Shown piece by piece: positions 39,807 to 45,122 of a stretch of 45,122 nucleotides of DNA. The translations under genes were made by a program, and so were the position numbers. Source of the stretch: Acidobacteriota bacterium (GTDB lineage: Bacteria; Acidobacteriota; JAAYUB01); the NCBI GenBank assembly GCA_012517875.1, contig JAAYUB010000062.1, positions 1 through 45,122 on the forward strand, in the 5' to 3' direction. The notes beneath the pieces were generated by a model that was not told where the DNA came from, did no database searches, and was given only the letters and a program-made list of their open reading frames with translations. Position 1 is the stretch's first letter. Each line of letters begins with the position of its first letter.

Positions 39807-42800
39807 CTACTTCGGCCAGTGCTTGTCCTGCTGGTAGTCCCGGTACGGCGGGTGCTCGTACTTTTTGGGCGGGTTCTTTTCCAGCTCCCTCAGCAGGTAC
39901 TCCACGCCACGCTCGAGCTGGGGATCGCGGCCGGCGCGGACGGCGGCCGGATCCTGGTCCACCTCGATGTCGGGGGCGATGCCGGTGTTCTCGCCGATCC
40001 ACTCGCCGGTCTCGCTCCAGAGCGCGGCGTCGGGGGCGGTGGCACGGCCGCCGTCCATGAGCACCGGCATGCCGCCGGCCCGCACCAGGCCGCCCCAGGT
40101 GCGCTTGCCGATGAGGGGGCCGATCCCCAGCTTCTTGAAGTAGTACGGCATGGCATCGCCGCCGGAGCCGGCATATTCGTTGACGAGCATCGCCTTGGGC
40201 CCGAACACGGCGCCGTACGGCATGACGTCGTTGACGCCCTCGCGTCCCGCGATGTAGTTCAGGAGCGGCCGGCGCAGGTAATCCACCACGTAGTCGGCCA
40301 GGGCGCCGCCGCCGTTGTAGCGCTCGTCGATGAGCACGGCCTGCTTGTCGAGCTGGGCGAAGAAGTAGCGGTTGAAGTAGGTGAAGCCGCCCATGAACGT
40401 GTCGGGCAGGTAGACGTAGGCGATCCGGCCGCCGGACATCTCGCCCACCTTGCGGCGGTTATCCTCGATCCAGGCGAAGTGGCGCAAGGCCGACTCGTCG
40501 GCCACGGGCACCACGGTGACCTCGCGCGCTCCGGTGCCGTCGGGGTTGGGCCCCACCTTGAGGGTGACCGATTTGCCGGCGGTGGCCTCAAGCAGGGCGT
40601 CCATGTCCTGGGGCGGCCGGAGGTCCACCCCGTTGACGGCCAGCAGATACTCGCCTGCCGTGACGCTCACACCCGGTTGGGCCAGCGGCGCCCGCAGCTG
40701 GGGGTTCCAGCTCTCGCCGGTGTAGACGCGGGCAAAGCGGTAACGTCCGTTTTCGATCGAATAGTCGGCGCCGAGCAGACCGCCCGGCACGCGCTTGACA
40801 TCGGGCGTGTCGCCGCCGCCCACGAAGAGGTGGCTCACGGTGAGTTCGCCCAGCATCTCGTTGAAGAGGTAGTTGAGGTCCCAGCGGCTGACCACGGCGT
40901 CGAGGAACGGCGCGTACCGCTTCTCGGCCCGCGCCAGATCGAGGCCGTGGTGCTGCGGGCTGTAGAAAAAGTCGCGCTCGCCGCGCCAGGTCTCACGGTA
41001 CATCTGCCGCCACTCCACCGGCGGATCCACCCAGACCTCCAGACGTTCCAGGTTCAGCCCGCCCTCGCCGGGCTTGCCCGGCATCATCGCCGGCAGGACG
41101 GACCAGCGGGGCCCCTGCCGCACCAGCGCCTTCTCGCCGGTGGCGGAGAGGGTGAAGAACGACACGCCGTCGAAGGCCTTCTCCTCCTTGCGCTTCTCCA
41201 GGTCGAAACGGTGGACGGTGGCGGCGCCGGGGCCCGGCTGGTACGGATCGAAAGCCGGCGCCTCCATCAGAAACAGGGCACCGGCCTTGCCGGCCGCCAG
41301 ACCCACGTAGTTGCGGGCCGGGACGGGCAGGGCCACGATCCGCAGGGTGATCCCCTCGATGTCAATCTCCACCTTCGGCGGTTCCGCGCCCGGTTTGCCG
41401 GGTGCGGCGCCCGGCTTGGCCGGTTCGCCCGGCTGCTCCGCCGGCTTGTCGGCACCGCCGGCCTTGGCGTCGCCGGCCGCCGATTTTTCCGCCACGGCGG
41501 GCTGGCCGTCCGGCTTGGCGCCGTCATTCTTTGCTTCGGCCGGTTTGTCCTCGACCACTTTCTCCTCGTCGCTCTCGGGCGCGAGCGGCGACGGCAGATC
41601 CTTCTTCAGGACCACCGCGTAGGCGCTGCTCGTGGCGAAACGGCCCAGCGCAGAGAGACCCTCGCCCTGGGTGGGGCCCATGTTGGTGGAGGCGACGAAG
41701 AAAAGGTACTTGCCGCTCTTGTCGAACACCGGGAACTGGGCGTAGCTCATGCCGTCGGTGATCTGGTAGTTCTTCCCGTCTTCGAGGCGGTGGACGAAGA
41801 TGGCGGCCAGCCGGTTGTCCAGGAGGCGGGAGTAGGCGATCCACCGGCTGTCGGGGGACCAGGCGGGTGTCTGTTCGTTGCGGCGGTTGTAAATCTTGTC
41901 GGTGTCCACCTTGACCGGCGTCGGGGCTGCCTGGTCCAGGTCCACGTACCAGACGTTCAGCCGCTTGTCGGTGAAGAGGATCTTCCTGTTGTCGGGCGAC
42001 CAGACGGGGTCGTAGAAAAACGACGGCGGCTCGCCCAGGGCTACTTTCCGCACAGGCGCGGTGCCCCGCTGGTCGGCGATGTGCAGGGCGTACTCGCCCG
42101 ACTCGTCGGAGAAATAGGCAACGCGGGCGCCGTCGGGGGACCAGGCCGGCGAGCGCTCGTGCACGCCGGGGGTGCGGGTCAGGTTGCGGATGTCCCCCTT
42201 GTCGGCGGGGACGGTGACGATCTCGCCGCGGGCCTCGAACACGGCCCGCACGCCCGTGGGCGAGAGGCCGGCGTTGCGGATCGCGCTCGCGGCCTTCACC
42301 CAGCGGGGCCGCACCTCCGGGAAGTCGCCCCGCAGAGTGATGGCCACCCGCTGGGAGCGCTCCGTGTTCAGGTCGTACAGGTGCAGGCCGCCGAACTGCT
42401 CGTAGACGATGGCGCCGGGGCCGGCGGAGGCGCTTTTGAAGTCGAAGCCCTTGTTCTCGATGACCTGGCGGACTTTGCGCGAAACGGTGTCATAGGCGAA
42501 CAGCGTGAACGGGCCGTTCCGGTCGGACAGAAAGTAGACCGTGTCGCCCACCCACATGGGATTGTGGTCGTTGGACTTGTCGCGCGGGATTTTTTCGCCG
42601 GCGAGAGTGTCGAGGCTGACCACCCGGATGTAGCTGGTGCGGCCGCCCCGGTAGCGCTTCCAGGCGCTGAAGGCCGGTGCGAGCGGTGTGTAGGCGATGC
42701 GCCGCCCGTCAGACGAGTAGCTTCCCGAATCCGCCTCGTAGATGGGGAGCCGGGTGGGGAAACCGCCTGTCGTCGGCACGGTGAAGAGCTGATCGGATCG

Positions 42801-43196
42801 GGCGAAACCGGCCCGGCCGGATCTGAACAGGATGGCGGTGCCGTCGGGTGTCCATCCCACCGCCAGATCCGCGTCCGGGTGGTAGGTGAGCCGTTTGGGC
42901 ACCCCGCCTTCGGCCGGGATGATGTAGATGTCCCAGTTGCCGTCATACTGGCCGGAGAAGGCGATGGATTTGCCGTCCGGCGAAAACTGGGGATCAAGTT
43001 CCATGCCGTCGCCCGTAGTGAGGCGGACGGCCTCACCGCCGCCGCGGGGTACCGACCAGAGGTCGCCGGCGTAGCTGAAGACGATGTGGGTGGCGTTGAC
43101 GGTCGGTGAGCGGAACAACTGCGGCGGGTCGGCCGCCGCCGCTGTCCAGAGTGCGGCCAGGCAGAGGGCCGCGAGCAGCATCAGGCGTTGGGACAT
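39807..43196 (-). CDS. Tricorn-type S41 protease, copy 2
   Basis: The 1129-residue exported paralogue of the protease at 3708 has the same order: signal peptide (MSQRLMLLAALCLAALWTAA), two propeller regions (FSPDGKSIAFSGQYDGNWDI, WSPDGARVAYFSDESGEYAL), a Lys/Pro/Ala-rich linker (about 537-610), C1, PDZ (LAQPGVSVTAGEYLLAVNG) and S41 core. The tetrad is Ser788-His789 (TVSHLFVGGGD), Ser1011 (EYAGSGGDAMPYYF) and Glu1069 (GENTGIAPDIEV). As in copy 1, Gly follows the nucleophile. It is clearly diverged from copy 1 in protein sequence, so the duplication is old. The ATG at 43196 is chosen because AAGGAG lies six bases upstream; an in-frame TTG at 43214 is the longer alternative. It is convergent with the S9 peptidase and divergent from the glycoside hydrolase-like gene. 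Confidence 0.94.
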   Translation of the reverse strand: MSQRLMLLAALCLAALWTAAAADPPQLFRSPTVNATHIVFSYAGDLWSVPRGGGEAVRLTTGDGMELDPQFSPDGKSIAFSGQYDGNWDIYIIPAEGGVPKRLTYHPDADLAVGWTPDGTAILFRSGRAGFARSDQLFTVPTTGGFPTRLPIYEADSGSYSSDGRRIAYTPLAPAFSAWKRYRGGRTSYIRVVSLDTLAGEKIPRDKSNDHNPMWVGDTVYFLSDRNGPFTLFAYDTVSRKVRQVIENKGFDFKSASAGPGAIVYEQFGGLHLYDLNTERSQRVAITLRGDFPEVRPRWVKAASAIRNAGLSPTGVRAVFEARGEIVTVPADKGDIRNLTRTPGVHERSPAWSPDGARVAYFSDESGEYALHIADQRGTAPVRKVALGEPPSFFYDPVWSPDNRKILFTDKRLNVWYVDLDQAAPTPVKVDTDKIYNRRNEQTPAWSPDSRWIAYSRLLDNRLAAIFVHRLEDGKNYQITDGMSYAQFPVFDKSGKYLFFVASTNMGPTQGEGLSALGRFATSSAYAVVLKKDLPSPLAPESDEEKVVEDKPAEAKNDGAKPDGQPAVAEKSAAGDAKAGGADKPAEQPGEPAKPGAAPGKPGAEPPKVEIDIEGITLRIVALPVPARNYVGLAAGKAGALFLMEAPAFDPYQPGPGAATVHRFDLEKRKEEKAFDGVSFFTLSATGEKALVRQGPRWSVLPAMMPGKPGEGGLNLERLEVWVDPPVEWRQMYRETWRGERDFFYSPQHHGLDLARAEKRYAPFLDAVVSRWDLNYLFNEMLGELTVSHLFVGGGDTPDVKRVPGGLLGADYSIENGRYRFARVYTGESWNPQLRAPLAQPGVSVTAGEYLLAVNGVDLRPPQDMDALLEATAGKSVTLKVGPNPDGTGAREVTVVPVADESALRHFAWIEDNRRKVGEMSGGRIAYVYLPDTFMGGFTYFNRYFFAQLDKQAVLIDERYNGGGALADYVVDYLRRPLLNYIAGREGVNDVMPYGAVFGPKAMLVNEYAGSGGDAMPYYFKKLGIGPLIGKRTWGGLVRAGGMPVLMDGGRATAPDAALWSETGEWIGENTGIAPDIEVDQDPAAVRAGRDPQLERGVEYLLRELEKNPPKKYEHPPYRDYQQDKHWPK

Positions 43197-43418
43197 TGCA
43201 GACTCCTTGTCCAAGGGATGAAATTACTCATACGTTCAGTCCCGCCGGCGGGTTCAGGCGAAATGCGCGCGGGCGGCGGCCGGCCGGGATCGGATCTAGC
43301 CAGCGGCAGCCGAATGGCATAGAATAACCGGGCATGCACCCGTGATGCAACAGCTCCGGTGGACGGAAACGGCCGTCGGCCGGTTCCGCCGGGTGCGACT
43401 TCCCGTGGGGGGTGATTC
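43197..43418. other. Divergent promoter region between tricorn copy 2 and glycoside hydrolase-like gene
   Basis: This 222-bp gap has no recognisable gene and none of the TCGTAAT-type arrays. I cannot point to a convincing -35/-10 pair. Near its right end, GGGGGGTGATTC (43407-43418) could serve as a weak ribosome binding region for a GTG start at 43419. Confidence 0.4.
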
Positions 43419-45122
43419 GTGAACAGAGAGGCGGGGAGAGTGAATAGCCGGGTGGCGACGGTGCTGGCTGCCGCGCTCGTGTTCGGATTCGCGTCCGCGG
43501 CGGCGGCCCAGGTCGCGCCGTCGGACCGGCGGATCGCCCTGTTCCAGGCCGATGGATTTCCCGCCACGGAAGCTCCGGTGGTGCCGCCGGCGGTGCTGAC
43601 CGAGGCGCTGGCCGGTTTGGCAGTCGATCGCTACGGCGATCCAACGGAGTTGGCGGTGCGACTCGACGCGCGGGATCACGCGGTGCTCGTTCTGCCGTAC
43701 GGCAGCGCCTTCCCGCTGGAGGCGTGGGACGCCATCCGCACGTTTCTCGGCGCCGGCGGCGGCCTGGTGGTGCTGGGGGGCGCGCCGTTCCACCAGCCGG
43801 TGTACCGCGGGGCGGACGGCGTCTGGGTGACGGGAGTCCGCCAGCCGACCTTTGCGCACGCGCTGCTCATCGGGCCCGCCGAAGCGATCGATCTCGGGGG
43901 CACACCCGCCGGCACGCTCGCCGCAGTCTCCGTCGCAGGCTCCGGCTGGGACGGGCCGGCGTTCCCGCTCCCGACGCGGACATTCACCCTGACAGTGCGG
44001 TTCGCCACGCGGCCCGACACGCCGGGTGAGGACGGCGCGGCCGGCATCCGCGAGGCGGTGCTGCGGCCGCTGGTGCACGTCACGGGCGCCGACGGCCTGC
44101 CGGCGGCCTGCCCGCTGCTGGAAATCGACCGCCTCCACGGCCCCGGCGCCGGCGGCCGCTGGGTGCTGGCCCCATGCGATGCGGCGCTGCCGGCCCCGCT
44201 GATCCGGGCGATGGTCCGGCGGGCCTTCGACGGCGCCGCGGACTTGACGGCACGCCCCGTGCCGGCGTGCGTGGAGCCAGGCGAGGTGCCTCGGCTGCGC
44301 GTCACGCTGCGCTGTCCGGGTGCGGCGACGGTGGCGGTCCCGGACGCTGCGGTGACGGTGTCCGACGAGGCGGGGCAGGCGGTTTGGCGGGGACGGCTCC
44401 CACTCGCCGGAACTCCGACCTTCCGGACAGGCGAACTCGCTGTCCGAACCGACCGGCCGCTGGCTCCCGGGCTGTACCAGGTGGCGGTGGAGCTGGCCGG
44501 CGCCGCCGGCAGCCCGGCGGCGGCTGGGACCGCGTTTTGGGTGCGGGACGGCAAGCTGCTGGCCGCGGGGCCGCGGCTCACGGCGACGCGCGACTGGCTC
44601 CGGCGCGACGGCCGGGTCTTTCCGGTGATTGGGACCACCTACATGGCGGGCGACGTCCACCGCAAGTTCCTGTTCGAGCCGAACCCCGCGGTGTGGGACC
44701 GGGACATGGCGGCCATGCGGCGCGCTGGCGTGAACTTCATCCGGACAGGGCTCTGGACGGGCTGGGGCCGCCTCATGTCCGATCCGGGCGCCGTGGACGA
44801 GAACGCCCTGCGCGCCCTGGACGCCTTCGTCCTCACCGCCGCCCGGCACGACCTGGCGGTCTGCTTCACCTTTTTCGCCTTCCGTCCGCCGCTCTACGGC
44901 GGCGACAACCCGTACCTGGATCCCCGCGCCCTGGCCGGGCAGGAGGCGCTGCTCGCGCTCGTGGCGTCACGCTACCGCGGGGTGGGCTGGATCCACTGGG
45001 ACCTGATCAACGAGCCGTCGTACGCGCCCGCCGACGCGCTCTGGACCAACCGGCCCATGGGCGACGCCTTTGAGGCGGCCGCCTGGGCCGAGTGGATCCG
45101 CCGGCGCCACGGCGACGCGGCG
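43419..45122 (+). CDS. Secreted glycoside hydrolase-like protein, 3' end outside window
   Basis: An open frame of 568 codons runs to the window end without a stop. A signal peptide (RVATVLAAALVFGFASAAAA) follows the start. The N-terminal 110 residues resemble an amidotransferase/ThuA-like alpha/beta fold (LVLPYGSAFPLEAWDAIRTF, GGGLVVLGGAPFHQ). A beta-sandwich region (about 270-375) comes next. From about 390 a TIM-barrel start of the GH2/GH5/GH42 kind is visible: DGRVFPVIGTTYMAG, MAAMRRAGVNFIRTGLW and HWDLINEPSYA, with the probable acid/base Glu532 in the NEP motif. It probably cleaves a beta-linked polysaccharide or oligosaccharide outside the cytoplasm; family and nucleophile are undecidable without the rest. 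GTG 43419 follows an in-frame TGA; GTG 43440 gives a tidier signal peptide and may be the real start. Confidence 0.8.
   Translation, partial: MNREAGRVNSRVATVLAAALVFGFASAAAAQVAPSDRRIALFQADGFPATEAPVVPPAVLTEALAGLAVDRYGDPTELAVRLDARDHAVLVLPYGSAFPLEAWDAIRTFLGAGGGLVVLGGAPFHQPVYRGADGVWVTGVRQPTFAHALLIGPAEAIDLGGTPAGTLAAVSVAGSGWDGPAFPLPTRTFTLTVRFATRPDTPGEDGAAGIREAVLRPLVHVTGADGLPAACPLLEIDRLHGPGAGGRWVLAPCDAALPAPLIRAMVRRAFDGAADLTARPVPACVEPGEVPRLRVTLRCPGAATVAVPDAAVTVSDEAGQAVWRGRLPLAGTPTFRTGELAVRTDRPLAPGLYQVAVELAGAAGSPAAAGTAFWVRDGKLLAAGPRLTATRDWLRRDGRVFPVIGTTYMAGDVHRKFLFEPNPAVWDRDMAAMRRAGVNFIRTGLWTGWGRLMSDPGAVDENALRALDAFVLTAARHDLAVCFTFFAFRPPLYGGDNPYLDPRALAGQEALLALVASRYRGVGWIHWDLINEPSYAPADALWTNRPMGDAFEAAAWAEWIRRRHGDAA

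Noticed and set aside
39771-43109. Very long plus-strand frame opposite tricorn copy 2
   Set aside because: It is the same antisense shadow effect; the minus strand encodes the full tricorn tetrad and a signal peptide.

Overview
This is a G+C-rich bacterial chromosome segment with 23 recognisable protein genes, one of them broken by a single stop codon and one running off the right end. I see no rRNA, tRNA, CRISPR array, transposase or phage gene. The gene content is two large secreted tricorn-type proteases, an S9 peptidase, very long secreted multidomain proteins, an oxygen-sensitive glycyl radical enzyme and a long valyl-tRNA synthetase with a zinc ribbon. It suggests an anaerobic or facultative heterotroph, and Acidobacteriota or a related deep lineage is my best guess. 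This rests on family resemblance alone.

Layout. 1-7100: DUF1028 protein, a convergent SMP-30-like propeller protein, and the first tricorn protease. 7168-9853: a co-directional run of metallophosphoesterase, DHDPS-family aldolase/lyase and short-chain dehydrogenase (the last two overlap). 10083-12150 (minus): an MFS transporter and a GntR/FCD regulator, divergent from 12354-15642, a glycyl radical activase plus a glycyl radical enzyme that closely resembles trans-4-hydroxy-L-proline dehydratase (HypD). Together these look like a regulated catabolic island. 16087-22851: a 2254-residue secreted ExeM/NucH-like nuclease with many adhesion-type domains. 23358-24677: a DUF5674 gene split by an amber codon, a coupled small helical protein, and a formylglycine-generating-enzyme-fold protein with no ordinary start codon. 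24949-28413: a secreted PHP-type metallohydrolase with duplicated C-terminal modules. 28603-30966: a small membrane protein, a nitrilase, a Mop molybdopterin-binding protein that appears to start at ATA, and a YfiT-type DinB protein. 31751-35888: valS overlapping a radical SAM gene. 36189-43196: an AI-2E-family membrane protein, an S9 peptidase and the second tricorn protease. 43419-end: the 5' part of a secreted glycoside hydrolase-like gene.

The most unusual signal lies between the genes. Eight intergenic stretches are built from the same small vocabulary of degenerate words of about 6-8 nt (TCGTAAT, TCGAGAC, TCGGACA, ATCAACT, ATTCACC, GATCATG, GCAAACCT and others), each iterated a few times and then switching to another word. 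The word blocks recur in a consistent order and polarity. They usually begin at or just after the stop codon of a neighbouring gene, fill all three sizeable convergent gaps, and are absent from the four divergent promoter regions. Most genes followed by such an array have no hairpin-T terminator, whereas four others have textbook ones. I propose these composite heptamer-word arrays as the candidate undescribed system.

A second theme is irregular translation signals. The Mop gene has a strong Shine-Dalgarno sequence in front of ATA, the formylglycine-enzyme-like gene has one in front of ATC, and DUF5674 has TAG where its family has Trp. These could be real biology, decay, or consensus errors in the assembly.
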